Of a DNA stretch of 64,000 bases, positions 37,701-50,152 are shown one piece after another. A model generated the notes under the pieces. It worked only from the letters and a program-made list of their open reading frames with translations, did not search any database and was not told where the DNA came from. The position numbers and the translations under genes were made by a program. Source of the DNA: Paramacrobiotus metropolitanus (Eukaryota > Tardigrada > Eutardigrada > Parachela > Macrobiotidae). Within the stretch, counting starts at the first letter, position 1; every line of letters starts with the position of its first letter. Location: contig NW_026570221.1 in assembly GCF_019649055.1 (NCBI RefSeq), positions 1,054,001 through 1,118,000 on the forward strand. Direction: 5' to 3'.

Positions 37701-38982
37701 AACTTTCTATGATGTTCTGTTTATTAATTTTAGTTGTGCACAGTACGTTTCGCATGACGGTATATTACGTGAGAGCTGTCTGTTTGGTGACACGTATACT
37801 GCGAGCCAAAGTACATAAAAATGAAACTATCATAAACTACGAAGTAATTAAATTATAAGCGCGACAGAACTTTACTCTTGAATTATTTCCTTTTGTTTAG
37901 GACAACTTACTAATATTAAAACTGAGCGAAATGGCAACCTGATTTATAGTTCGTACGGTTTTATACTTATTGTAAACATAGCTGAGAAAGTAATGTTTCT
38001 ATATTTGGAAACAGAAATTTTCTTTCGTACGGTTCGGTTCCGTAATAGATTCAATTTGTGCAGCAGCGTAGTGCAGTGGCCGACAGAATTCTCTTATGGA
38101 AATCTGGAAATCGCTTTGTGCGGTTTTGTAGACTATTAAAATGGCATTTGCTGACGGAACGTAACTTATCTTTACCATGAAAGGAGCTATTGCTTTTTTT
38201 AAATTAAACAGCACATACACTGTAGCATGTTTTTAAGTGCAAAAATTATTAGAATAAAAATGTTGCGCAATAGAAAGCAAAATGCAGTTGTCAAAGATAT
38301 TCATGTATCTGTACAGACACTGGACAACAACATTGCTCTCATCCGTATCCCCATGGTCAACTGCAACACCGCCAACGTCTGTCCCGTATGCCTGAACTCC
38401 ATCACCGACAGCGTCGACTACCTCTCCACCTTCACCAACTGCTACATCACCGGCTGGGGCGCCACCGTCTCCAAACGTACCTCCACCATCCTCCAGGAGG
38501 CCCGCGTCCGCATCCTGCCCACCTCCGAGTGCCTGCAGCGCTTCGCCACTCTCGGCCTAGCGGATCTGCAATTACCGGCATCGGCATTCTGCGCCGAAGG
38601 CACCGGCAGTAACGGCTTGACCACGGGCCCCACCAACCGGGTGATGAGTACGTGCGGCGGGGATGGCGGCGGCCCACTGGTCTGTGAGTCGGGCGACGGG
38701 CTGTGGCGTCTGGTGGGGCTGATTGCGCTGGGCCTAGATGAGTGCAAACAGGGCAAGGTGTCGGCACCCACCGTGTTTATCAACGTGGCCATGTTTGTGG
38801 ATTGGGTACATGCGGTGCGGCGGCGCATGAGTAAGGGAGCGGATGTGGAGGAATTATGGGGTGGAAATAGTATTAATGTCAAGAATAAACCGGGCGACCG
38901 GGAGCCAAAATCCGTTGACCGGAGGAAGGCGGATGGGGAATATAAAAATGCTCAAAGTGTCTTTGGTCGGGCGCTGTTTTAA
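34795..38982 (+). CDS. Clip-domain serine protease homologue, catalytically dead
   Basis: Secreted protein of 471 aa. Exons: 34795-34900, 35249-35664, 37026-37117, 37508-37643, 38317-38982. A signal peptide (VVIAILLLIVLISEPGSC) is followed by a six-Cys clip-like domain (SKCTTKAGIGRC, SC, DYCPDDEVCCV) and a charged linker. The chymotrypsin-fold domain then starts near MNGDNARKSEWCWQVALLN. The catalytic His (VTAAHKIAG) and Asp (LDNNIALIRI) are kept, but GDSGGP reads GDGGGP (CGGDGGGPLVC), so the nucleophile Ser is Gly. The S1-pocket Asp189 position is Ser. By analogy with arthropod clip-domain homologues it would act as a cofactor or regulator in an immune or developmental protease cascade, which is inference. 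The usual activation site R-IVGG is replaced by RIMNG. The last exon is markedly GC-rich. A long tail (RRRMSKGADVEELW onward) follows the domain. Confidence 0.9.
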
Positions 38983-41900
38983 GATACTAAACTTATAGTA
39001 TGTAAACTGGTTGTTGGTTTTTTTGCCGGATGACGTTAGCATTATAACCAATGGTTTTGTTATAATGAAATCCTACGATAATACCCATTTTGTTTTTTTT
39101 TTGTGAAACTAATTAAATACAGCTCTTACTAATTAACTAATTAATTTTAGAAGGGATTGGCCTATGCCACTGAACCGGGAGATAAACGATTTTACAAAAA
39201 ATAGTATACTCGCACAAACGCAATTTCTGGCAGTAATTGCGTACAATGTGCATTTGCCGCTGCATAAAATGAATCGTCAAATTATACCTATACGCGTAAT
39301 GGTAAATACACAGTAATGGGCATGAATATCGCGATGCGTTACTGAAGCGCAGTTATATATGTATGTCGAGCCAGTAGACGTGTGTCGAAACGTCGATTAA
39401 TTACTACAATTTAGTAAGGTGCCGGTTATACAAAGTTAGTTTATCGTGCGAAAGCCGTTGTGCTGACCGTATACAAGGCTCATTTTCAACCGTGATCAAA
39501 CTGCAGTACATAAGACCTTATCATACGAAGTAGCAAATAAGTTTTTGAAAATTATTGCAAACATTTCACCATTTTTTATTGAAGAAAAGCAACATGTTAG
39601 CCAAATTATTTTCTGACCTGGCAATGGTTGGTGGTATTCTGGATTATTTTAATTTAATCGATTCGAATTGACCCGGTCCATGATTCTATCTGTGCCGGGA
39701 ATTATTGACAGTCACACTGCGTCATCAAAAGCGGAACATGGTTTGTCGACAGTAAATAAACACGCACTGCATCGGCTTAACATAATTAGGGATGTAGATT
39801 GAATGTACGTCAAGAAATCATGGACCCTCGCAAAGTTTCTTAACCGCGACGCATAAGAACCACCATCTCCGTCCATCCCGGCAGTCAGTGTGTACATTGC
39901 GTAGAATGTCGTATATCGATCATGTAATATGCATATTTTCCGATTTCACCCCCTTTTTATATCCCAATGGCCAACATGATAAAACAACACCGCATATACA
40001 GCACAGAATCAATAAAATTTACCCAGGACCATCAGCCCATTTATCCACTTTTCATGGGGAATCGGCCAGCCTTTATTTTTGCTCCATCGATCTGCCCGGC
40101 AATTTAACGCCTGACGAGATACCGTCAAAAGATTGGCGGTTGGTGATTTCTATTGTAACAAAGAACTAATTATTTACCCGCAGACAAAAGGTCAACGTGA
40201 CATCTGACAGACACTGCTCAAGATTTTTCGTCTTACAACGCCAAGCAAAAAAATTTACAGAAGAAGAAATTTTATAAGAAAGTATGGATAATTGGTTAGG
40301 GGAAAAAACTGTGTAAACATTGTCCAGTGGTACAATTGCGCGTTGTGGATGGCTTGAGACAGTAGCAGATGGATGAACAAGTGCCCATTGCCGGCATCTC
40401 ATGAATTACAAGTGATATCGCATTGGTTAACTCCTGTGTTTGTGTGCATATATGTGTGTATGTGTGCATAGCGCATGGTGACGTCGGTGCATATTGTACC
40501 GTATAATGTTATTCTTATAGAATTCCTTTAAGGAATTCAATTCCCACTTGGTCGCTGCCAGACGAATAGATTTGACTTTGTCTTTGTCGCCATTCTTCTG
40601 CACGTACCATTGTGCGGTACAGAAAAAATGATTTTTGTTAATATTCATATTCGGGGACTTAATTGTCGGTCACGCACGGTGCGTTTGGGGAGAAATTTCT
40701 CCCTATATTTTATTCGTCATTAAGGACTGGAATTTGAAATATGCCGGTATATAAAAAGCCGTTTCCGGCGGGAATAAAATGGATTATACAGATATTGGCA
40801 TTCATCGTTAATTTTGATACGGCGCTTGCATGTGATACCAAAGTATACATGGACATGACGACGGAGTTCTGGGTGGTTTTTACGCAACGCTTGATCGTGT
40901 AACAAGAGGTATGTAATCACACCAGCTGTAACCCATACAAATAATGTTACTGCCTGTTTTTACGGTCTTTTCTTAAGACATGCTAACGTCAGAATTATAA
41001 AAACGGCTGCAAAAATACACACTGTCTGTGTGTAACGAGAGCGGGACTGTCGATAATTTTAGCGTTTCTCCGATGTTTATTATTGGCGCCGTGAAGTGGC
41101 TTCCGAGCTGAAGTGTTTATTTGTCCCAATACCAAGAGCGTTAATCATAGTTTAGTTTGACTTTTTTTATTTCTCTTATAACGTCAGTTTTGTACGAAGA
41201 ATATTAAAAATAATAACTGGATTAAATTACTGTATGCTGAAAACTATGCTGACCTTTTTCCATGTCAAGAGCAGTGCGTGGGTAATTACCGGCAAATTGA
41301 ACGCTAAATGCCATATAATTTATTAACCTTTCCCGGTTAATCGTCACAACATTAGTCACTTTGGCCAATCGCTTAGGGGGAGTGCCGTGACCTTGGTGTA
41401 ATCAAATTTCATGTGCCGATCGAATCATCGCTGCATGGGTATACAATGTTACGCGCTCTAGTCAATCCGTTTCACAGGAAAAGTGCACTCATCATTTTTC
41501 AGGAAAGTCCGAATATTAACTGCATATTTTCGCACGCCCTCATTTTTATGATTGCCCCATTCGCATATCATCGGAAATGGCGTTCGCGCCGGCCACTGAA
41601 AGGATCCTTTTAAACAGCTCCGCAGATAACTCTGTGTATATATGTGTTGAATATTTATTGCATGATGAGAGGCTGCAAGAGAACACACACAGATGCCCCG
41701 ATCTACTGCGGAAAGAGCTGATTAATGTATTATAAACCCCCGGCATTCGCTGTGACGCATGTGTACCGTTGCGCGCGCGGTAATTATTATTACCATCTTT
41801 ACACCACTCACTTGTCCCATCTGACATGTGTACGGCGCGGGAAGCGGCAGTGTGAAGGAATTGCATTCATCTGTCAGTTGGTGAGTGTGAGTGTGTGTAC

Positions 41901-42441
41901 GAAATCAGCAGGCGGATGTGCTGTTGCGCGGGATGTTTTTAGGAAGATCCTGTAATTTCTGTCTCTCCGTTTGTTGTTTGGCGGTTTGATGTGTTTTTTT
42001 GCATGGCGTGTAAATGAGTGGGCTGCCTATTGGTCAAACAGGAAGCGTTTATGATTTCGGTTTTGACACATCGTGACACCCGAGAAATAAATGAAATATA
42101 CGTATGTAAGACATCCGATCTCTACGCCGAAACGTCGCGTAACAGCCGTTATGCGAAAAAGTTCTTAAGAAGTCCTTTCAGAATTTGTGCGTGCGTTGGC
42201 GCAGCGTCACGCGTTGTATAAGACGACGCGATGCTAAGGTATTTAATCATACCAGCAGAACTGTGCCATCCTAGTTTTATTACTTTGATTAGTCGTATGC
42301 GGTCATAAACTTTATGCGCTGTACTATGAACTTTGCCGTTGTGTCTTCGGTCTTTGCATATAAAAATGTCGCTTCCCTGTGTGAAAAGGTTTGTAGCTTG
42401 ATTTTTAACTAAACACGCTTTTCATAGTGCAGCTCGGAAAA
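38983..42441. other. Gene-poor stretch before the potassium channel
   Basis: About 3.5 kb without a recognisable gene. Open frames (39712-40402, 41413-42221) are short and domain-free. A GT-rich run lies near 40440-40470. A TATAAAAA sequence at about 42359 lies some 80 bp before the channel start and could belong to its promoter, or to an upstream exon if the TTTTCATAG before 42429 is a real acceptor. Confidence 0.45.
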
Positions 42442-44920
42442 ATGATCACTCGCGTGGGATTTGGTAATGATTCAGCTCCTGTTAACCGCGATTCGTATTC
42501 TTTCAGAACCAGCCGGAACTCCTTTCCGCGCCCGCAGGTCAAATACAAGAAATCCCGTCAGCATCCCCACGTTTTCGACTCGAACGAGGAGACATCCAAC
42601 ATGCCACCGTCTAGCACTCTGTTTCGGCGCCGCACCGCGTCGCCTCTTAAAGCTATCTCAAAACGCCGCTCGACCTTTGACCACAGCAACGTCAATGATC
42701 TCGAAATCGGTTATGTATGCCCACATGTCCCTTATTGCTTCGGTTATCCCTACGATCCATCCAATAGCTCCAGTTTAGTGCCGACACCACGGCATGACCT
42801 TTACGAGACAGCGGTGATTAACGTCGGCGGGAAGCGGTACGAGACGCTAATCAGCACACTGAATCGGTTTCCTGGAACGTTGTTAGGCGATCCGGTGAAA
42901 CGTGATCGCTACTTCAATCCTAACACGAAGGAATATTTCTTCGATCGGAATCGCGCTTGTTTCGATCCCATCTTCGAGCTGTACCAGACCGGTGAGCCGC
43001 TGTACCGTCCGCATAACGTGCCGATCCAGAAGTTTGTTCGGGAGTTGTTCTTCTATGAAGTGGGCGAAGAGGTCATTAATGAGTTTCTCGAAGGGGAGGG
43101 GCTACTGCGCGAGCATGTACTACTGCCGAAGAATCCATTACAACGCTATATATGGAAGATATTCGAGACAACGGACAGCTGCTGGGCCGCGCGGATCATC
43201 GCGGTGGTGAACGTACTCATGGTGTTGATGGCGGTGGTGACATTCTGCATTCAGACACTACCCGAGTACCAGACCCGCGATGTATTTGTTAATGGGACAT
43301 TAGCCATTAATGTTGATAGCTGGGGCGAGAATAATGTCTCCAATCCGTTCTTCATCGTGGAGACCTTGTGCACGATCTGGTTCACTCTGGACCTGGTGAT
43401 CCGCTTCAGTGTCAGCCCACTGAAGAACCGGTTTTTCCTGAATGGGATGAATATTATCGATATACTATCGATTATGCCGTACTTCATTGATTTGGCGCTG
43501 AATTCGCCTCAGGAACACATTGCCGGGGAGCCGTCCAAAGTCATGTTGTTGACGATTCTACGCATTTTACGGGTGATTAAGATATTCAGAGTGTTTAAGC
43601 TGGGCCGGTATTCCAATGGACTGCAGACCTTGGCCATGACCTTACGAGCCGCAAGGTATGATACTGTACACCCTGTTCGATTACCTATTACTTTATATTA
43701 TTAAAACAGCCATGCCTTCATATTTCCGTTCATCGGGATTCTCGGCATGCTCTTAAAGGAAAAATGTAATTATCGCGATAAAATCAGGAGCTACGTCACG
43801 ATACTGTCGTGCATTTCGTACCGAAAAAGTAATTACATATACGCACATAAGAGCAAAATTTAATATCGACAAGTAATATTCGCTAAAGAAATGGTAAGTA
43901 ATCGTGAGTAATTTAATTAGAGATGCACATACCACTTTACTGCGAACTTCTCGACATGAAGAGCAAGAAATTTGAAGATTGTCGTAGTATAGTGGCTTCA
44001 ATACTCGGAAAATATGGAATGACAGCTTGGTCCCTTATTCAGAGAAGCCTGCAACATGATTTAAAAAGTTTTGTTTTTTCCAGGTACGAAGTCGGCCTCA
44101 TGTTGGTCGTGGTGTCCATAGGAGTGATCGTATTCAGTGCGGCTGTTTATTACGCCGAACTGGGCAGTGGTCAGGAGACGAAGTTCACCAGTATTCCGGC
44201 TGGTTTTTGGTGGGCGATTATCACGTGGACCACCGTTGGCTATGGAGATGTTGTGCCGGTATCTATTGGTGGGAAAATCGTCGGTGGATTTTGTGCCTTA
44301 TGTGGGATTCTGGGTCTGTCGTTCATGGTGCCGGTGATAGTGGCGCACTTTGAACATTTTTTCTATCGTGAGTAACGTGAACAGAACTGATGAAGAGTCA
44401 GTCGTTGAGTTCCCGACCATTTTGAAGACATGTAGTATAATACTACAGATACGAGTAGATACGAGTATCGTAGATTAGTGGCTAAAGTTTCGGTGGGTTC
44501 TTAGTCTTACCAATTTCCAGACTGGCAGATTGCAATAACTGAGTGATGAAATTACAATAAAACCATCGTGGTAGTAATACTGTAATAATTTTTCTAAGCC
44601 TCTAAGGCGCCAATTTTTTGCATGTTTATTATATGTTTACCCACTAATATTGCGTACTCGTTACGTATCCCACTTCGTTTTTTTTTAAAAACACATCTTT
44701 GCATTTTTAAGGTGCACAAGATCTAGAAAAGCTGGACGAGGTTTTTCAGGAGGTGAAGGAGCGAAAGAAATGTCTGACTGCCTTCACGAAAATGCGCCAA
44801 CGCCAGATGAAGACCGGCGAATATGCCACGAAAATGTCCAATGGATCGCTTCTGGTTGTTCCCCTCAGAATCGACGAAGCTGTGATTGTCGATGAAACGA
44901 CGAAGGAAAGCGAGGCCTAA
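42442..44920 (+). CDS. Voltage-gated potassium channel, Shaker/Kv1-like
   Basis: Forms a tetrameric K+ pore in the plasma membrane. Three exons: 42442-43655, 44084-44367, 44712-44920; 568 aa, in frame. The basic N-terminus (about 130 aa) is followed by a T1 domain (INVGGKRYETLIST, LLGDPVKRDRYF, YFFDRNRACFDPI, FFYEVGEEVI) lacking the HxxxxC/CC zinc site, as in Kv1. S1 is AARIIAVVNVLMVLMAVV. S4 reads ILRILRVIKIFRVFKLGR, with six basic residues and the third Arg changed to Lys. S5 follows the second splice (EVGLMLVVVSIGVIVF). The selectivity filter is TTVGYGD. S6 has FMVPVIV where Shaker has the hinge PVPVIV, so the first Pro is Met. The C-terminus (LEKLDEVFQEVKERKKC to ETTKESEA) is short and lacks the usual PDZ-binding ending. 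The start at 42442 is the first ATG after an upstream acceptor-like TTTTCATAG. Confidence 0.93.
44556..44561 (+). promoter_or_regulatory. Possible polyadenylation signal inside the last channel intron
   Basis: AATAAA lies about 190 bp after the exon 2 donor of the potassium channel gene. If that donor is not used, translation runs two codons further and stops (TATCGTGAGTAA, ending FYRE). A shorter transcript polyadenylated here is therefore possible. Confidence 0.3.
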
Positions 44921-45887
44921 AATTACTCTGAGTGACCCACCAACCTTGTTAGTTGTTAGCATTAACGTGTACCCCCGAGTAAAACACTGTTCGAATTTTG
45001 GCCTTTAACTAACGTTTAGCTAACGTATTTTTTACAAACTGTTTTACTCGGGACCGTGGTGAACGCGGAAATGCTTTAATGAACGGATGTTGATGACAAA
45101 ACTTTGCGCCTTAATTATTTGATTCATATTATATACGCCTTCGGTCATGATTATTGCATTGAAATATGTCCTATAATAAGTTCTTCTATAAGATAATAAT
45201 AATATGACACTTTTTTCGCTGCTTCGAAACAGCCTTTTCATTTCCTTTCGCGTAATTATCTACACTGAGAGGCAAAAAGCGAAGGAAAACATCAGATTTT
45301 GAAGCAAATGCAGTACATTCTGCGACGAGTACCGGTTAAATGGTATATTGAACTATTAATTTTACCGCTTGCTCTCCCGTTCCCGGTACTTGTTACTGGT
45401 GATAATGCGATTTTTCGTAGCATGCACTCATTGCGCAGTACTCGGAACATTGTTATTATGCGCTCTAAATTGCTATTTCCACTGCATCCACTTGCGCGTC
45501 ATCCGCTATGGGTAGACTGTGTATGTAATGCGAGCGGAAATGATGATCCGCACTCATGTTAAGGGATGTGAGCATGCTATAGGAAGTGGAGAGCCTGCAC
45601 GTACCGAGATTATCGATCCGTATCCGTGGCCTTAACACTATGCCGCATAGATCCAGGCGCCCTAGCTGCGTTATCCGCAGCCAGATTTCACTAACTCCAA
45701 AAATGTTTCTTGATTTTCGATTAGAAACGCGGTTTCTAATTGACATGACATTCTGATCCCTTAAATTCCCTGGTGCTAACACATTATCGAGAGGCTACGG
45801 TATATACAGGCTGTTAATTTGACTTTGACCTAAGGCGGCATTTGATTAAGGAGATCCGTGTAGAGATTACCTGCAAATCCTGCAATT
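44921..45887. other. Intergenic stretch, no gene seen
   Basis: Spacer between the channel and the repeat-protein gene. The open frames (45299-45562 +, 45465-45782 -) overlap each other and have no domain resemblance. Confidence 0.5.
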
Positions 45888-46645
45888 ATGGAATCCGTGG
45901 AAAGTGTTCGAGAGGAAGTGCTTGTTACTACCTCTCCCACAACAAAAAAGGTATGTCGAGATGAAGTGGATCATTGTTTATCAGCAATTAAATTAATTAG
46001 CTATAATCTAAATAGCTGATGATGTTTTGCACATGTTTATAATAATAATACGATTGCATGCCAAGTTTTTGTGAGTACCACTGCTGAGAATATGATTAGG
46101 AAAGACGGTGGAAAATTAACCGTTTTTAGGAAATGCATATAAGCACTGTGAAATTTTTTTGTAAGGTGTCCCACTCCGATAGTGAGGACCGTCGCGAACA
46201 ATTGGACCGCGAACGCGAGCAGGACGAACTCGCCGCCATGAAACCGGAGTCCCCGTACAAATCCAGCGACGAGACCCGTATCCGCAAGGAGAACCTGGAC
46301 CGTGACTACGACTACACGGAGACCACCAAGCGCCAGAAAACGGACACCACCCCGGAGTCTCCGTACAAAATGAGCGACGAGACGCGCTCCCGTCCGGAAA
46401 ATCTGCAGCGGGACTTTGAGTACGAGGATGCCGAATGGGTGCCGCCGGCGAAAGCAGAAAGTGGTCGGCTCACCCCCGAAGAACCGTACAAGGTCACCGA
46501 GGAGACTCGGGCGCGTCGGGAGAATTTGGAGAAGGACTACGAGTATCCAGAGGAGGATCCCACTCTGACACCGGAGTCACCGTATAAGACCAATGAAGAA
46601 GAGAAAACCTGGGATACCGCCAAAAAGAAGCTGGAAAGCGAATAA
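45888..46645 (+). CDS. Highly charged four-repeat protein, probably disordered
   Basis: Two exons: 45888-45950 (MESVESVREEVLVTTSPTTK) and 46166-46645, spliced in phase 0 (donor gtatgt, acceptor tttttttgtaag). The product is 180 aa. After a short acidic/basic stretch the protein consists of four units of about 30-40 aa with the core PESPYKxSDETRxRxENLxR followed by DYxYxE. Unit 1 begins PESPYKSSDETRIR, unit 2 PESPYKMSDETRSR, unit 3 PEEPYKVTEETRAR, and unit 4 PESPYKTNEEEKTW is degenerate. The whole is rich in Glu, Lys, Arg, Asp, Pro, Ser and Thr. It has no Cys, no signal peptide and no hydrophobic core, so it should be soluble and largely unfolded or helical when bound. I do not recognise the family. 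The SPYK and TPES motifs look like proline-directed kinase targets. Confidence 0.8.
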
Positions 46646-48043
46646 TCCAACTATGCAGCCGCGAGGATAGGCTGGTTTCTCATGCCAAAAATGATATCAA
46701 AATATCATGATTTTGTATATATAAATTGTAATGGGCACTCAATCATAGGAAAATACTTCCATTTTATATGTCTTGCGAGTTTACTCTTTATGCAGCATAT
46801 CAAGCAGCGCGGAAGTCATGTACTTATCAAGGCCGATTTGCATTTACTGTAATTTTCAAATGCTTACAATTTCATGCACGTGTCATACGTATATAATTTG
46901 CAATTTTTACTATGCTTTTGGCGTGTATGAAATATTTGTGCTCATACTGAATTTTATTTCCGCGGAAATTCATTTATTCACAACAATGAACTGTATGGAC
47001 AAAATGGAGTCCATTAGGCAGGTGCTGTGTACCGTTTATCATGCACACCACTGTCCGCTATTGAATAATATATGTTTTCATGTAGACTAAAGCATAAGTA
47101 TATGTTATCCTAATCTGTCTGCAGATGAATGTTACGAAACCGTTGTTCATTCCCATCGGTGTTTAAAAACTACTGTCAGCATTACGTCCATGTAGTTATT
47201 CATATAGATACTGTGAATGCAGTGCAGAATACAATAAAATGCCCGTTAATTATCAGCTTGATATACAACAAAAATCAGCCGAACCCGTAATGTCAATTGA
47301 ATGTTTTAAGTTTTGTGGTCGATCAATCCTAATAAATTTTTTGGGAATCGTTGAATAAGTCGCTGCCTATTAATGCCACAGATGAATTTTATAGCACTGC
47401 ATCACAAGCTACTAGTAGGTATATTGAAGGCTGAAGCGTACGTATATACAATACAGCGTGACACGTATGCACGCATATACCGTGTTTCGCCGCAAAAAAT
47501 AGCTACTCTGTATAGTTCGATATATAAATTAAGGTACCTTTTAATCATTGTCAATTGTTTGCCAGCATAAATCAGTTTCCGCAATTAGAATCTTTTGTAT
47601 ATATAGTGTATCTATTAATTATAAAGCTGGTATAAACAATTTAGTTGGTAGTTCGGAATATTCGTTCTCCAATGTTTTGTATCCAAAACTGCCTGGATGT
47701 ATTCTCGTTATTTCTCGTGTGAGCATCATACTGGAAGAGTGCAAGGTCCATGCAGGTTCGGTCTGCGGCTTTTGTGGTATATAAAAACCAAGGTTAGCCG
47801 TAATCACCAAACCGCATCTTGGCATTTCAGACCGCATGATTGGTGCTGATATGTGATTGATAATTGATAAAAATTCGGTATGAACAAGTTAAAGGTTTCC
47901 AACCGCGATACCAACCACGGTCAAACAAATTTTTAAAAATTCCCATCTACGTGTAAATTGTTAAGTAAAAATATTCTACACTTATTCTGTCAGTTAATAT
48001 TGTTCCCTTATACACGCGCTTTTGTGCGTTCTCTCAAATCATA
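46646..48043. other. Intergenic stretch, no gene seen
   Basis: AT-rich. The frames at 46773-47090 and 47373-47837 lack domains and splice context. It should include the 3' UTR of the repeat-protein gene and the promoter of the lectin. Confidence 0.5.
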
Positions 48044-49253
48044 ATGAAGGTTACCTTATTTACCGGCTTGTTTGCCATATTATACAAAACCGCGCTGTGT
48101 GGGCAATGCCCGGATATGTGGATGAAATTCGGCAGTAATTGTTATTTTTTTGCAACTGATTTTCCTGGGTACGTTTTGTGTTAATCGATCAGGGTATACC
48201 AGTAGGCTATTGTCTAAAAAAGCCATTATAAATTTTTGAGCGCGCCAGCTGTCGAGAAGTAATAGCCGTTGAGTAGAATTCATTCACCTTTTTAATTCTC
48301 CAAATTTTTTATTTTAAAGGGGAAATTTTTGGGAAACGGCTGCGTTTTGTAAAATGTTTGGACCAAACGCTCATTTGGCGGAAATTAACAGTATGGCGGA
48401 ATATTACTTCCTCCGCGATACAGGTACGTAAAATAGTGTTTTAGGTCATATTTACACAATCATTGCGCGAAAAGCTGCTTATAATACTTCACATTCCATA
48501 TAATCTATGCAAATGTTGTTCCCATTATACTAATCGTAAAATATTACACTGAAACTGCTCTCCTTTCATAATGAACAACTTCCTTAGTGAAATCTTTGGG
48601 AAAGTGGCCGCTTGGACCATGGTTGGGCATGATACGACCGCATTCTACTAAGACCACGTACATGAACCCATCCACCGGAAAAGAAGCGGATGATCCAGAG
48701 TTCAATGAGAGTAAGACACTGTAATATTACAGTTTAATATTATTAGTGTCTGCGTAAATATGAGAAAATGAATTATCCTATACTGCGCGCAGCGCCGCAG
48801 ACACTAAACATAATTTGTATATTACTGGAAGACGTAGTCAATTAAACTGATTAATTTAAAGTGGTGCACAATCTGGAGTCCAGAGTGCAGATTAATGAAA
48901 ACTGCATGGGCTTCGATGCCAATGGAAATGGATTTGGATTCTGGAATTGCACACATAGCGGCAGTCCATTGTGTGAAATCGATGCCGGTGTATCTATCCA
49001 AGGTATACAATCAATTCTAAATTTTAAGTAGGTTTATTTCCAACAGGAAAGTATTGGTAGCGGATCTATCGCGCAGCGTTTTTACTCTTGTTCTCTTAAA
49101 TACTGTAAACGTTTGTAGCGTGAGCATGAATATTTAACCTCAAGCGCAGTTAGCGCAATAAGAACTGATTCTCATGCTTTCATTACAGGAACTGCGACAC
49201 TGATTTTATGCAGCCTCGCCATTACGCTGTTCAGCTGTTTTGTAAATGCTTAG
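48044..49253 (+). CDS. C-type lectin-like protein with a hydrophobic C-terminus
   Basis: Five exons: 48044-48168, 48320-48423, 48588-48710, 48862-49002, 49189-49253; 185 aa, closing in frame. A signal peptide (VTLFTGLFAILYKTALC) is followed by a C-type lectin-like domain: CPDMWMKFGSNCYFFA, ETAAFCKMFGPNAHLAEI, GPWLGM, and finally ENCMGFDANGNGFGFWNC and PLCEID. The Cys layout fits the fold. The calcium/sugar motifs are not canonical: no EPN or QPD, and FGFWNC replaces the WND region, so calcium-dependent sugar binding is doubtful. The last exon encodes a hydrophobic tail (ATLILCSLAITLFSCFV) ending at once, like a GPI signal or tail anchor. Extracellular recognition or immunity would be the usual role, by family only. 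Confidence 0.85.
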
Positions 49254-50152
49254 TAAATTTCTTTTCTGGAACTACAAGTAAATGTCTCCAAGTGCTTCTT
49301 TTATACTGACAAGTTGCTGGAACGTGACCTGCATTCTTCTTATGACCTTGTAGCAAATTCCATTTTTTGTGGCGAGTGTCCAAGATAAGCAGAATAATGT
49401 CACCAGGTTATAACTTCACGTGTATAATTATGAAAATCTTTTGGTTAGCTAACGAGGTCCACAGTGTGCTGTGGTTCTGGTCTCAATTTACCTGTATAGT
49501 CCGTAATAATCGAGATTTATGGAACAATAATACGGTACATACCAGCTTGCGAAGGTTGGGCCCTGAAAATAAAAATATAAACTTCCACCGTACATGAACA
49601 CTGCGGCTGGGCCGTCATGAGATGTGAATGATGTAAAATGACTTCATCATGAGATTTAATGGCCCACGTACGCAATCGTTATCAATTTTGCAATATTGTT
49701 ATGTACTTATACTGTTTAACGGTTAATACACGAATGCAGACAAAAAGATGTTTCGTTTTATTGATGTACTGCAATAACTGCACAGATTTCGCTAGTAAAC
49801 AGAAGATACCCTGCCATTAGTGCTCCTACGGTTGTTTGGCATTGACATGCCCACATGTGAGAATTTCTCTATCTTATCTCTTAGAGTTTGCTTACTCCCG
49901 TTTCTCAGATTTATACCAGTAGTTCATGTTTTTGTTTTTGGGACAAATCTGTCAAGTGATGGTTTGGATGATAGAGAACTATCGCGGTAGAGGCTAGAGA
50001 CATGCTAGAATGAGAAATTAGTGGTAGTACGGCAAACAAAATCGACTTACTTTATTCATAACTGTATCAAGGCGGATGCAAAATAACTTACGATGATAAC
50101 TTACCGCTATATATTTCCTCTATAAAGCACCTCGCTCGACACAAAGTTTACT
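49254..50152. other. Intergenic stretch, no gene seen
   Basis: No exon-like frame or domain. It probably holds the lectin 3' UTR and the promoter of the first pseudokinase gene. Confidence 0.5.

Noticed and set aside
38442-38882. Long minus-strand frames (146 and 106 codons)
   Set aside because: They are shadows of the GC-rich last exon of the protease homologue; no domain resemblance.
42902-43487. Frames of 102 (+) and 78 (-) codons inside the channel gene
   Set aside because: Shadows of the Kv exon, whose frame has an unambiguous family match.
45465-45782. Minus-strand frame of 105 codons
   Set aside because: No domain, no splice context, and an equally open plus frame overlaps it.
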